NCBI GenBank assembly: GCA_934343915.1
Contig: CAKRIL010000019.1
Span: forward strand, 1 to 64,000
DNA from: an uncultured Lachnospiraceae bacterium
GTDB taxonomy: Bacteria; Bacillota; Clostridia; Lachnospirales; Lachnospiraceae
Direction of reading: 5' to 3'
Length of the DNA: 64,000 bases
The translations under genes were made by a program, and so were the position numbers. Positions within the stretch are counted from its first letter, which is position 1. Each line of letters begins with the position of its first letter. Below the pieces are notes generated by a model that was not told the DNA's origin, searched no databases, and saw only the letters and a program-made list of their open reading frames with translations. Below are positions 54,246-62,718 of the stretch, piece by piece.

Positions 54246-55388
54246 ATGAAAAAATATATTTTGGCAAGGCTTGCCGTAATGACCGTATGCTGTATGTCAC
54301 TGAGTGCATGCGGAAAGAGCGCAAAGCAGCTTAACAATACAGGAATTGAATATTTTAATTCTTCACAATATGAGAAGGCGGTTGATACCTTCAGACAGGC
54401 GGCAGAGAAGGACAAGGACGGGAGTGCCGAATACTACGATAATCTCGGCAAGGCATATATTGAGCTCGGACAGTATCAGAATGCCGAGGATGCGTTCTTA
54501 AGTGCATTAGGTAACGTCGATGATGATAAGACCGCACTGTGGGGAATGGGAGTTGCCCTGTACTACACGGGCGATTATGCTTCATCGATGGAATATTTCA
54601 GGAAGATAGTTGATAATATAGCAAGCTATGACGACACGGACATCGATGCACTGCAGTACTATGCGTCGCTCCAGAGCTATTATAATGACTGTGCCGGTGC
54701 CATCGACAGCTATACCGTGCTTATAAGAAAGAAGCACAATGTTGCTCAGCAGTATTTCTTAAGGGGAAGTCTGTATGCAGCACAGAAGATGGAGAATGAA
54801 GCCGTGCTCGACTATGAGGAGGCTCTTAAGGAATATGGAGATGATTATGAGATATATTACAATATATATTACAGTCTTCATCAGGCGGGCTTTGAGGACA
54901 GAGCGGTATCGTACCTTAGAAGAGCGCTGGAGCTTGACTGCGCGGATAATCTGTTAAAGGGCAGGACATACTACATAATAAATGATTATGAGAATGCACA
55001 AAAGTATCTGTCCAAGGCGATTGATGATGGAAGTCAGGAAGCGGAATTCTATCTTGCAATGACCTATGACAAGCTTGGCAAGGGCGAGGAAGCGGTTGAG
55101 CTTTACAGCTCATATATCAAGAACTATCCGTCGGATGCGAAGGCGTATAATCAGTACGGAATGTATTTTATGAACAAGGGAGATTACACATCTGCGCTTG
55201 AATATTTCAGTGCGGGTCTTGCGCTCGGAAGCGATGAGGCTGAGAGAGAGCTTATGTTCAATCAGGCGTGCTGCTATGAGTATCTTCATCAGTATACCAT
55301 GGCATATGATAAATTCGGAGAGTACCTTAAGGTGTATCCGGATGATGCCAATGCACAGCATGAATATGATTTCCTCAGTTCAAGATAG
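54246..55388 (+). CDS. TPR-repeat lipoprotein
   Basis: This 380-residue lipoprotein has a signal peptide with lipobox SLSAC (Cys22) followed by about eight tetratricopeptide repeats, for example TGIEYFNSSQYEKAVDTFRQA and YDNLGKAYIELGQYQNAEDAF. TPR arrays bind proteins, so it may be an extracellular scaffold. It has its own promoter and is followed after 32 bases by hflX. Partner unknown. Confidence 0.85.
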   Translation: MKKYILARLAVMTVCCMSLSACGKSAKQLNNTGIEYFNSSQYEKAVDTFRQAAEKDKDGSAEYYDNLGKAYIELGQYQNAEDAFLSALGNVDDDKTALWGMGVALYYTGDYASSMEYFRKIVDNIASYDDTDIDALQYYASLQSYYNDCAGAIDSYTVLIRKKHNVAQQYFLRGSLYAAQKMENEAVLDYEEALKEYGDDYEIYYNIYYSLHQAGFEDRAVSYLRRALELDCADNLLKGRTYYIINDYENAQKYLSKAIDDGSQEAEFYLAMTYDKLGKGEEAVELYSSYIKNYPSDAKAYNQYGMYFMNKGDYTSALEYFSAGLALGSDEAERELMFNQACCYEYLHQYTMAYDKFGEYLKVYPDDANAQHEYDFLSSR

Positions 55389-55420
55389 ACAGTGCATGGC
55401 GGACACGGAAAGGCAGGAGT

Positions 55421-56680
55421 ATGGCAGAACTAATTGATACAGCGAAGGATATAGAGAAGGTTATTCTTATAGGTGTGTGTACCTCGGAGAATGATGATAC
55501 ACAGGAGTCGCTTGATGAGCTTGAAGAGCTTGTAAAGACGGCGGGGGCGGTGACGCTCGACAAGGTAATTCAGAATCGCGAATCAATTCATCCCGGAACC
55601 TATATAGGAACGGGCAAGATTGAGGAGGTAAGAGAGCTTGCACAGGAGATAGGTGCAACGGGCGTGGTATGTGATGATGAGCTGTCACCCGCACAGCTTC
55701 GCAATTTGGAGAGCGAGCTTATGATGAAGGTTATGGACAGAACTATGGTCATACTCGATATATTTGCCAAGCGTGCGGTCACAAGCGAGGGCAAGATACA
55801 GGTAGAGGCTGCACAGCTTAAGTACAGCCTTGCACGTCTTGTGGGACTCAGAAGCTCACTCTCAAGAGTCGGCGGTAATATGGCAGGCTCCATAGGAACA
55901 AGAGGTCCGGGTGAGAAAAAGCTTGAGCTTGACAGACGACTTATCAAGGACAGAATCGTGCAGCTTGGAAGAGAACTTGAGGATATAGAGAGCCACAGAA
56001 GTCTTGCCAGAACTCAGAGAATGAGAAGCTCGGTGCCTGTGGCTGCGATTGTCGGATACACCAATGCGGGAAAGTCAACACTGCTTAATAAGCTCACACA
56101 GGCGGGGGTTCTTGCTGAGGATAAGCTTTTTGCGACACTTGACCCGACGACAAGAGGAATTGAGCTGGAGAGTGGTCAGAATGTGCTTATGACCGATACG
56201 GTCGGCTTCATAAGGAAGCTTCCGCATCATCTTATTGAGGCATTCAAGAGTACGCTTGAGGAGGCTAAGTACGCAGATATAATTGTTCATGTAGTGGACA
56301 GCTCAAGTCCTCAGATGGACACACAGATGCATGTAGTGTATTCTACACTTGCGGACTTGGGAGCCGGAGATAAGCCTGTTATCACGTTGTTTAACAAGAG
56401 GGATAAGTGTGAGAGCGGCGAGCTTCCGAAGGACTTTAAGGCTGAGCGCGTGATATACGGCTCCGCGAGAACAGGGGAAGGACTTGATGAGCTTAAGAGT
56501 GCCATAGAGGAGATTTTAAGAGCTCAGAAAATATATATTGAGACAGTGTACCCATATGATATGGCGGGCAAGATACAGCTGATTCGTAAGTTCGGGCAGC
56601 TTCTGTCCGAGGAGTACACGGAATCGGGAATTGCGGTTAAAGCGTATGTGCCTTCCGAAATCTATGACAAAGTAAAATAA
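55421..56680 (+). CDS. hflX: Ribosome-associated GTPase HflX
   Basis: HflX splits stalled ribosomes, often after heat or antibiotics. The 419-residue protein has the N-terminal HflX domain (IHPGTYIGTGKIEEVRELA), the glycine-rich GSIGTRGPGEKKLELDRR linker, and a GTPase with GYTNAGKSTLLNKLT, DTVGFIRKLPHHLIEAFKST and FNKRDKC. GGCAGGAG precedes the ATG. It joins TetM-like GTPase, alarmone synthetase and pseudouridine synthase in a ribosome-stress neighbourhood, and folA follows by 17 bases. Confidence 0.96.
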   Translation: MAELIDTAKDIEKVILIGVCTSENDDTQESLDELEELVKTAGAVTLDKVIQNRESIHPGTYIGTGKIEEVRELAQEIGATGVVCDDELSPAQLRNLESELMMKVMDRTMVILDIFAKRAVTSEGKIQVEAAQLKYSLARLVGLRSSLSRVGGNMAGSIGTRGPGEKKLELDRRLIKDRIVQLGRELEDIESHRSLARTQRMRSSVPVAAIVGYTNAGKSTLLNKLTQAGVLAEDKLFATLDPTTRGIELESGQNVLMTDTVGFIRKLPHHLIEAFKSTLEEAKYADIIVHVVDSSSPQMDTQMHVVYSTLADLGAGDKPVITLFNKRDKCESGELPKDFKAERVIYGSARTGEGLDELKSAIEEILRAQKIYIETVYPYDMAGKIQLIRKFGQLLSEEYTESGIAVKAYVPSEIYDKVK

Positions 56681-56697
56681 GAGAGGTTGATATCGGT

Positions 56698-57186
56698 ATG
56701 AACATAATAGCGGCAGTTGATTCTAACTGGGCGATAGGCTACAAAAATGAATTGTTGGTAAAGATACCTAATGATCAGAAATGGTTTCAGAAGGTCACAA
56801 CAGGCAGAGTGGTCGTGATGGGAAGAAAGACCATGGAGACCTTTCCTAACGGCATGCCGCTCAAGAACCGTACCAACATAGTTCTCACGAATGACAGGAA
56901 TCTTAAGGTCAAGGATGCACTGCTTGTGTACAGCGTGGATGAGCTTCTTGATGAGCTTAAGAAGTATAACGCAGAGGATGTCTATGTCATTGGCGGTGAA
57001 TCCGTATATGAACAGCTTCTGCCATACTGCGATACGGCATACATTACGAAGATAGATTACACCTATCAGGCGGACAGATATTTTCCTAATCTTGATAAGA
57101 GCCCTGAGTGGAAGGTCGAGTCGGAGAGCGATGAGCAGACCTACTTTGACTTGGAATATTATTTTATGAAGTATGTAAGAGTGTAA
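56698..57186 (+). CDS. folA: Dihydrofolate reductase
   Basis: FolA reduces dihydrofolate with NADPH. The 162-residue protein begins MNIIAAVDSNWAIGYKNELL and has the NADPH loop GRVVVMGRKTMETFP and VYVIGGESVYEQLLP. Length is standard. It is 17 bases after hflX with AGAGAGG upstream and ends at a terminator that overlaps the next promoter. Confidence 0.95.
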   Translation: MNIIAAVDSNWAIGYKNELLVKIPNDQKWFQKVTTGRVVVMGRKTMETFPNGMPLKNRTNIVLTNDRNLKVKDALLVYSVDELLDELKKYNAEDVYVIGGESVYEQLLPYCDTAYITKIDYTYQADRYFPNLDKSPEWKVESESDEQTYFDLEYYFMKYVRV

Positions 57187-57206
57187 TACACGGTTCGATG
57201 CATATG

Positions 57207-57248
57207 GGAGGGATGATGAAAAATACTTTCACATCCTTCCTGTTTTTT
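57207..57248 (+). terminator. Intrinsic terminator after folA
   Basis: GGAGGGATG (57207-57215) pairs with CATCCTTCC (57232-57240) with one wobble, inner GAAA/TTTC, then TGTTTTTT. Confidence 0.85.
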
Positions 57249-57257
57249 CATAGAATA
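57231..57257 (+). promoter_or_regulatory. Possible sigma-K promoter of amidase gene
   Basis: AC at 57231-57232, a 16-base gap, then CATAGAATA at 57249-57257. This fits the sigma-K consensus AC-N16-CATANNNTA. The AC lies inside the folA terminator, so chance is possible. Confidence 0.4.
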
Positions 57258-57289
57258 TACCATATTATCGAAAACAGGATGGTATAGGT

Positions 57290-58243
57290 ATGCTTGTTGT
57301 TATTGACCCGGGACACGGCGGAAGCGATCCGGGAGCTGTATATAACGGACGACAGGAGAAGGATGATGTATTAAGACTCGGAAAAGCGGTGGGAGCACTG
57401 CTTGAAGCGAAGGGAATCAATGTTGTGTACACAAGAGAGGGAGACATATATGAGACACCTTTTAAGAAGGCACAGGACGGAAACAGCGTGGGGGCGGATT
57501 ATTTTGTCTCAATCCACAGAAATTCCAGTGAATATCCTAACCAGTATTCTGGTGCTGAGGTACTTGTATACAGCGACAACGGAATAAGAAAGGAGCTTGC
57601 CAATAACATACTTGACGGTATGGAAATGGCGGGACTTAAGAACTTAGGCATAGATGAGAGAAAGGACCTGGTGGTACTTAGGAGAACCCGGATGCCGGCA
57701 GTCCTTGTGGAGGCAGGCTTTATCAACAGTGATAAGGATAACGAGACCTTTGACAGGAATTTCGATGAGCTTGCACAGGGAATTGCCAACGGAATTCTTA
57801 AGACACTCGGATATCCAGTATATACCTCCTCTGCTTCAGCTACAGCGGACATGTGGGATGATATGGAGAATGGTCAGGACGATAATGGACGGCGGGATGA
57901 CGGACAGAACAAGCCTCTTGACGATATGCCGGGATACGGAAACCGCGGAAGTGAGAGGTTCTATGATGAGAGTGCCGAGATATATGATGAGCCGGGGACG
58001 CGTTCCTGCAGCTGCCAGTGCCCGGATGTTCTCTACCGCGTTCAGGTAGGCGCATACCGCAATAAGGACAATGCCGACAGAATGTTAAATTCGCTGCTTG
58101 TTGACGGCTTCCCTGCATTCATTGTATTCGATGACGGGCTTTATAAGGTTCAGGTGGGTGCGTACAGGAATCTCTCGAATGCGATTGCGATGGAATATAA
58201 GCTCAGGCAGTACAGATACAATACCTACATTACAACTAAGTGA
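57290..58243 (+). CDS. CwlC-like N-acetylmuramoyl-L-alanine amidase with SPOR repeats
   Basis: This 317-residue protein is an Amidase_3 domain (about 1-185; IDPGHGGSDPGA with the zinc His, the Glu in GRQEKDD, SIHRNSS and VLVEAGFINS) followed by an acidic, Gly/Asp-rich linker (about 190-240) and two SPOR-type repeats (YRVQVGAYRNKDNADRM and YKVQVGAYRNLSNAIAM). No signal peptide is present. B. subtilis CwlC has the same build, lacks a signal peptide, and helps lyse the mother cell after sporulation. A sigma-K-like promoter upstream fits. ATG 57290 follows GGATGGTATAGGT, a modest ribosome site. Confidence 0.85.
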   Translation: MLVVIDPGHGGSDPGAVYNGRQEKDDVLRLGKAVGALLEAKGINVVYTREGDIYETPFKKAQDGNSVGADYFVSIHRNSSEYPNQYSGAEVLVYSDNGIRKELANNILDGMEMAGLKNLGIDERKDLVVLRRTRMPAVLVEAGFINSDKDNETFDRNFDELAQGIANGILKTLGYPVYTSSASATADMWDDMENGQDDNGRRDDGQNKPLDDMPGYGNRGSERFYDESAEIYDEPGTRSCSCQCPDVLYRVQVGAYRNKDNADRMLNSLLVDGFPAFIVFDDGLYKVQVGAYRNLSNAIAMEYKLRQYRYNTYITTK

Positions 58244-58249
58244 CGACCG

Positions 58250-58286
58250 CTTGGGGACGGAGTATACTATAGGCTCCGTCCCTAAA
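58250..58286. other. Hairpin between amidase and rsmH-like gene
   Basis: GGGACGGAG pairs with CTCCGTCCC around TATACTATAGG, without a T run. GC-rich hairpins of this form are dispersed in many Firmicute genomes. It may stop transcription weakly or stabilise mRNA. Confidence 0.5.
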
Positions 58287-58383
58287 TGGCTGTTGCGGTA
58301 CATCACGCGGTATGATAAAATGAATCAGTTATGGAATTAAGGCGTAAGCGACGAAAGCAAAGCTTATCAGAAAGGTAAAAGTA

Positions 58384-59430
58384 ATGGAAGAGAATAAGCC
58401 GCATGTAAGAAGAAAGCGTTATTCGGGAACTCATCCGAAGCGTTTTGAGGAAAAATATAAGGAGTTGAATCCTGAAAAATATGCAGACACGATAGAACAT
58501 GTAATAAGCAAGGGAATGACACCTGCGGGAATGCACATATCCATATGTGTCAACGAGATACTTGATTTTTTACAGATTAAGCCGGGCCAGAGCGGTCTTG
58601 ACGCAACATTCGGTTACGGAGGGCATACAAGGAAGATGCTCGAGAAGCTTGAAGGTCAGGGACATATGTACGCGCTTGATATTGACCCGATAGAGATTAA
58701 AAAGACCACGAAGAGACTGCGTGATGCCGGATACGGGGAGGATATTCTTACCGTGAAGCAGATGAACTTTGCGGACATAGACAAGCTGGTTCCGGAGAGC
58801 GGACTGTTCGACTTCGTGCTTGCAGACCTCGGTGTGTCATCCATGCAGATAGATAATCCTGAGAGAGGCTTTTCCTATAAGGTTGACGGGCCGCTTGACT
58901 TAAGACTCAATCCTGAGTCGGGAGTATCAGCAGCGGAGCGTCTTGCAGAGCTTGATGAGGATGAGATTATAGGAATGCTTATCGAGAATTCGGACGAGCC
59001 TTATGCGGCTGAGATTGCGGATCAGATTATCAGGGAGCGCAAGAGAAAGCACCCGATTGATACGACAACGGCACTCAGACAGATAATAGAAAAGGCACTT
59101 GAATTCCTTCCTGAGAAGGAGCGCAGGGAGATGGTAAAGAAGTCGTGCCAGCGTACATTTCAGGCATTAAGAATAGATGTCAACAGCGAATTCGAGGTGC
59201 TTGACGCATTCCTAAGAAAGCTTCCGGGAATACTTGCACCTGGGGGAAGGGCAGCCATTCTAACATTCCATTCAGGTGAGGACAGAATGGTGAAAAAATA
59301 TTTTAAGCAGATGGAGAAGGACGGAATATACAGTGATACCGCTAAGGATGTCATAAGACCGTCGGCTGAGGAATGTGCGCGCAACAGCAGGGCACACTCG
59401 ACCAAAATGAGATGGGCTGTTAAGGCATAA
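58384..59430 (+). CDS. Divergent RsmH-like methyltransferase
   Basis: This 348-residue protein matches 16S rRNA C1402 N4-methyltransferase RsmH in the SAM loop GLDATFGYGGHTRKML, in DLGVSSMQIDNPERGFSY and in RTFQALRIDVN and FHSGEDRMVKKYF. It has about 45 extra N-terminal residues and reads HISICVNEIL where RsmH has the HxPV block. It also lies outside the cell-division cluster where rsmH usually sits. It may be a paralog with another substrate. AAAGGTAAAAGT precedes the ATG. Confidence 0.78.
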   Translation: MEENKPHVRRKRYSGTHPKRFEEKYKELNPEKYADTIEHVISKGMTPAGMHISICVNEILDFLQIKPGQSGLDATFGYGGHTRKMLEKLEGQGHMYALDIDPIEIKKTTKRLRDAGYGEDILTVKQMNFADIDKLVPESGLFDFVLADLGVSSMQIDNPERGFSYKVDGPLDLRLNPESGVSAAERLAELDEDEIIGMLIENSDEPYAAEIADQIIRERKRKHPIDTTTALRQIIEKALEFLPEKERREMVKKSCQRTFQALRIDVNSEFEVLDAFLRKLPGILAPGGRAAILTFHSGEDRMVKKYFKQMEKDGIYSDTAKDVIRPSAEECARNSRAHSTKMRWAVKA

Positions 59431-59466
59431 AAAATTGAGCAAATTTACAATAGAAGGAATAATAAC

Positions 59467-60747
59467 ATGAATCAGAATATACAGGATAATTTTATTAAGA
59501 TACTTGAGGAGGAGCTTATTCCTGCGATGGGATGCACCGAGCCGATTGCGCTTGCCTATGCATCAGCAAGATGCAGGGAGGTGCTTGGATGTGAGCCGGA
59601 GCGAATTAATGCGTACTGCTCGGGAAATATGATTAAGAATGTACGCTGTGTATCAATACCGAATTCCAACGGAATGATAGGTATTGAGGCGGCATGTGCG
59701 CTCGGAGCACTGGCAGGTGATGCATCTAAGTGCATGGAGGTGCTTGAGGCGGTTGACGACGAGGGAAGAAGCGCGGCGGAGAAGTTCGTAGGCGATAAAA
59801 GATGCCATGTAGAGTTCCTTGATTCAGAGATTCCGCTTCATTTTATCATAGAGATGAGCGCGGGAAATGACAGTGCATCGGTTGAGGTGCGCTATTCACA
59901 CACCAATATCTACTGTGTAAAGAAGAACGGTGAGGTTCTTAAGCTCGCTTCAGCGGAGGTAAACAGTGAGGACGATAACAGGACATGCGCTGACCGTTCA
60001 CAGCTAAGCATCGAGAATATCAAGCAGTTCGCGGATGAGGTTGACTTGTCCAAGGTGCACCGCCTTTTTGACAGACAGATACAGTACAATATGGATATTG
60101 CCTATGAGGGAATGTCCGGCAATTATGGTCTCGGACTGGGACGTGTTATCCGTGAGACCTACGCGGAGAGCGTAGTGACCAGAATGAAGGCTTATGCCTG
60201 TGCCGCATCTGAGGCGAGAATGGGCGGCTGTGATATGCCTGTAATTATCAATTCGGGCAGCGGAAATCAGGGAATTGCATCATCAGTTCCGGTCATTGTA
60301 TATGCGAGGGAGAACAATATTCAGTCTGAAAAGCTCTATCGTGCACTTGTATTTTCAAGCCTTTTAACCACGTTTCAGAAGGAATTCATCGGAAAGCTGT
60401 CGGCATTCTGCGGGGCCGTGTCGGCATCCTGTGCGAGTGCGACGGCGATAACATACCTTGCGGGAGGAACAATCAAGCAGATTAAGGACACAATCGACAA
60501 CACGCTTGCCAATATCCCGGGAATAATCTGCGACGGAGCCAAGATTTCATGTGCTGCCAAGATTGCGTCAAGCCTTGACGCAGCGATGATGGGACATTAC
60601 CTTGCGATGAAGGGAAAGGCATATGAGGCGTACACGGGAATACTTAAGGAAGAAGCAGGTGAGACAATAAGCTGTGTCGGCTATATCGGAAAGGTCGGAA
60701 TGCATCAGACTGACAAAGAGATTATAAAAATGATGCTTGAAGAATAA
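59467..60747 (+). CDS. cyuA: L-cysteine desulfidase (CyuA/UPF0597)
   Basis: This 426-residue protein carries the family hallmark PAMGCTEPIALAYASA and later INSGSGNQGIASSVPVIVY and CGAVSASCASATAITYLAGG with conserved cysteines for a 4Fe-4S cluster. It breaks L-cysteine into pyruvate, ammonia and sulfide, so the cell can feed on or detoxify cysteine. GAAGGAAT precedes the ATG. No cysteine transporter is adjacent. Downstream lies the inverted-repeat element at 60753. Confidence 0.9.
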   Translation: MNQNIQDNFIKILEEELIPAMGCTEPIALAYASARCREVLGCEPERINAYCSGNMIKNVRCVSIPNSNGMIGIEAACALGALAGDASKCMEVLEAVDDEGRSAAEKFVGDKRCHVEFLDSEIPLHFIIEMSAGNDSASVEVRYSHTNIYCVKKNGEVLKLASAEVNSEDDNRTCADRSQLSIENIKQFADEVDLSKVHRLFDRQIQYNMDIAYEGMSGNYGLGLGRVIRETYAESVVTRMKAYACAASEARMGGCDMPVIINSGSGNQGIASSVPVIVYARENNIQSEKLYRALVFSSLLTTFQKEFIGKLSAFCGAVSASCASATAITYLAGGTIKQIKDTIDNTLANIPGIICDGAKISCAAKIASSLDAAMMGHYLAMKGKAYEAYTGILKEEAGETISCVGYIGKVGMHQTDKEIIKMMLEE

Positions 60748-60752
60748 AAATC

Positions 60753-60959
60753 AGGTAATTGCGAAACTATATATTTGAGAGCGGACATTGTACAAATTTA
60801 ACAATTCACCGCAGGCACGCTTTCGCTACATGAATCACGCAACGGTACATAACGCAGTAAAATACACTGCCTAAGTACCGGCGGCTTCATAGTACCTGCT
60901 TGCGAATTTGTTAAATTTGCACAACTGTTTATCGTCAAAATTGCGTTTCGCAATTACCT
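60753..60959. repeat. Nested inverted-repeat element of a second type
   Basis: A 15-bp perfect arm AGGTAATTGCGAAAC (60753-60767) pairs with 60945-60959. Inside, CAAATTTAACAA (60793-60804) pairs with 60908-60919. The centre can form GGTAC...GCAGT/ACTGC...GTACC. No coding sequence is present. Its ends, centre and loops differ from the element family at 1.2-22.8 kb, and it lacks ANGGAN hexaloops. It may be a structured RNA or a dispersed repeat; only one copy is in the window. Confidence 0.6.
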
Positions 60960-61020
60960 ATAAAGATGATGTTTTGACCCCAACATCATCATAAGAATAA
61001 AAATATATGTGAGGAATAAA

Positions 61021-61689
61021 ATGGCAGGAAAATTTTACGCGGTGAGAGTCGGAAGAACTCCGGGTATATATCTTAGCTGGGATACATGCAGGAAGAACAT
61101 TGACGGCTTCTCCGGTGCGGTGTACAAGAGCTTCAAGACCAAGGCGGAGGCGGAGGCGTTCATGGGCGCAGGCGCGGCAGAGAACGTGAGCATGTCAGGA
61201 AGCGGAAGTGTAGTGGAAAAAGCAGCAGGGTACACAGCTTCCGAAAAAAAATCTGTCAATGAAGAATTGGACAGCCTTCCATATGCCTTTGTCGACGGTT
61301 CATACAACGCAGCCACGAAGGTCTACGGCTATGGCGGATTCCTGGTGCATGATGGTGTGCGCGAGGTTCTTCAGGGACATGACGATGACCCGGAGATGGC
61401 ATCCATGAGGAATGTATCGGGTGAGGTCGGAGGAAGCATGGCAGCCATACAGCGTGCGATTGAGCTTGGAATAAAGGAGCTTGTAATCTATTACGACTAT
61501 ATGGGTATTGAGATGTGGGCTGACGGCTCGTGGAAGAGAAATAAGAAGGGAACCATAGCGTACCACGATTACATACAGTCGGTAAAAAATGAAATTAAGC
61601 TTCATTTCGTTAAGGTAAAAGGACACTCGGGAGTAGAAGGCAATGAGGAGGCGGACAGGTTGGCGAAGGAAGCCGTGGGGATAATATAA
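61021..61689 (+). CDS. rnhA: Ribonuclease H with viroplasmin-type RNA/DNA hybrid-binding domain
   Basis: This 222-residue protein has an N-terminal hybrid-binding domain (about 1-50; KFYAVRVGRTPGIYLSW and GAVYKSFKTKAEAEAFM), a Ser/Gly-rich linker, and an RNase H1 domain (about 85-222) with YAFVDGSYN, the Glu in VGGSMAAIQRAIE, YYDYMG and GNEEADRLAKEA as acidic catalytic residues. It cuts RNA in RNA/DNA hybrids. GTGAGG precedes ATG 61021. Confidence 0.92.
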   Translation: MAGKFYAVRVGRTPGIYLSWDTCRKNIDGFSGAVYKSFKTKAEAEAFMGAGAAENVSMSGSGSVVEKAAGYTASEKKSVNEELDSLPYAFVDGSYNAATKVYGYGGFLVHDGVREVLQGHDDDPEMASMRNVSGEVGGSMAAIQRAIELGIKELVIYYDYMGIEMWADGSWKRNKKGTIAYHDYIQSVKNEIKLHFVKVKGHSGVEGNEEADRLAKEAVGII

Positions 61690-61711
61690 AGAGAATCAAA
61701 TTATATAATCA

Positions 61712-61747
61712 ATAAAAGCATGGCCGATGACACGGACATGCTTTTAT
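61712..61747. terminator. Bidirectional terminator
   Basis: An 11-bp perfect stem ATAAAAGCATG (61712-61722) with 61737-61747; A-rich and T-rich ends serve both converging genes. Confidence 0.8.
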
Positions 61748-61761
61748 TTCTATATAATGTG

Positions 61762-62691
61762 TTATTTATTGACAGCAGAGTCGGCGTTGATTATTTCCTG
61801 AATCTGTGACAGAAGATTATCGTAGTTTTCCTGATTGTCGACACCGCCAAGCAGAGGTTCGCCTATTATATTGCCGTGTCTGTCGACAAGAATTGTTGTA
61901 GGGAATGCCATGATACCTGAGGCATACTTTCCGGCCTCTGAATCAGAGTCGAAGTATATGTTTCTGTAATTGGCATTTTTGCTTTCAAGAAGGGCTTTTG
62001 CTTCTTCAATGCCGGTCTTGTTGCCATCGAGAGTTTCTGTGTTGATGCCGATTAACTCACCGCCCATGCTCTTAAGGGTCTCATTGAGCTCGTTGAGCTT
62101 AGAGAGCTCCTCAACGCATGGCTTACAGCCGTTAAACCAGAAGTTAAGTACTGTTACGGCGTTTTCCGAGAAGATACCATCATCTACATCATTTCCATCA
62201 AGATCTTTTCCGGTAAAGCCCGGGAAAACATTTTTGGAAACGACATCTGTTCCTTCTGCAAAGCCGCCTGCCTCAGAGATCTTGTTCTGGATTTCGGTGA
62301 TATTTTTTTCGATGGAGCGGATTTCTTCAATATCTGTCCTTAAAACTGCCAGTTGTTCGTCGGTGAATTGATCCTTGGCACCTTCAACAGTGCTTGAGAG
62401 AAAATCTGCGTAGTCCATGTTCTGGTCGGCAGTGATATTGTCCTTGTTCATAAGTGAAAATGCCTTATTCCATGCGTCACTGTGTTCGCTGAAAAGAAGG
62501 TTTTCCTGCTGATAGAGGTCGTCAAGCTTGGCGGTAAGTTCATCCGTGCTCTCAGTGGAAAGCTCACTTGAACTTTGAGGCTGTGTGGCGGAAGATTGCT
62601 CGCTTGTGTCAGAGGATTTGCCGGAGCAGCCTGTGATGGCGAGGGTAAGTGTTAAAGTTACGGCTAAAGTAATAAATTTTTTGTTTCTCAT
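61762..62691 (-). CDS. TlpA-like thiol-disulfide lipoprotein
   Basis: This 309-residue lipoprotein has signal peptide and lipobox AITGC (Cys22), a Ser/Thr linker, a helical segment (about 50-140), and a thioredoxin-like domain (about 155-309). The active site WFNGCKPC has Cys189 and Cys192, and cis-Pro264 lies in AFPTT. It works outside the membrane, probably reducing protein disulfides or methionine sulfoxide reductase. It follows the membrane 4Fe-4S gene by 27 bases on the same strand, so that protein may supply its electrons. AGGAGATTCATC precedes the ATG. Confidence 0.9.
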   Translation of the reverse strand: MRNKKFITLAVTLTLTLAITGCSGKSSDTSEQSSATQPQSSSELSTESTDELTAKLDDLYQQENLLFSEHSDAWNKAFSLMNKDNITADQNMDYADFLSSTVEGAKDQFTDEQLAVLRTDIEEIRSIEKNITEIQNKISEAGGFAEGTDVVSKNVFPGFTGKDLDGNDVDDGIFSENAVTVLNFWFNGCKPCVEELSKLNELNETLKSMGGELIGINTETLDGNKTGIEEAKALLESKNANYRNIYFDSDSEAGKYASGIMAFPTTILVDRHGNIIGEPLLGGVDNQENYDNLLSQIQEIINADSAVNK

Positions 62692-62718
62692 GATGAATCT
62701 CCTTAAAATGTTATTTTT

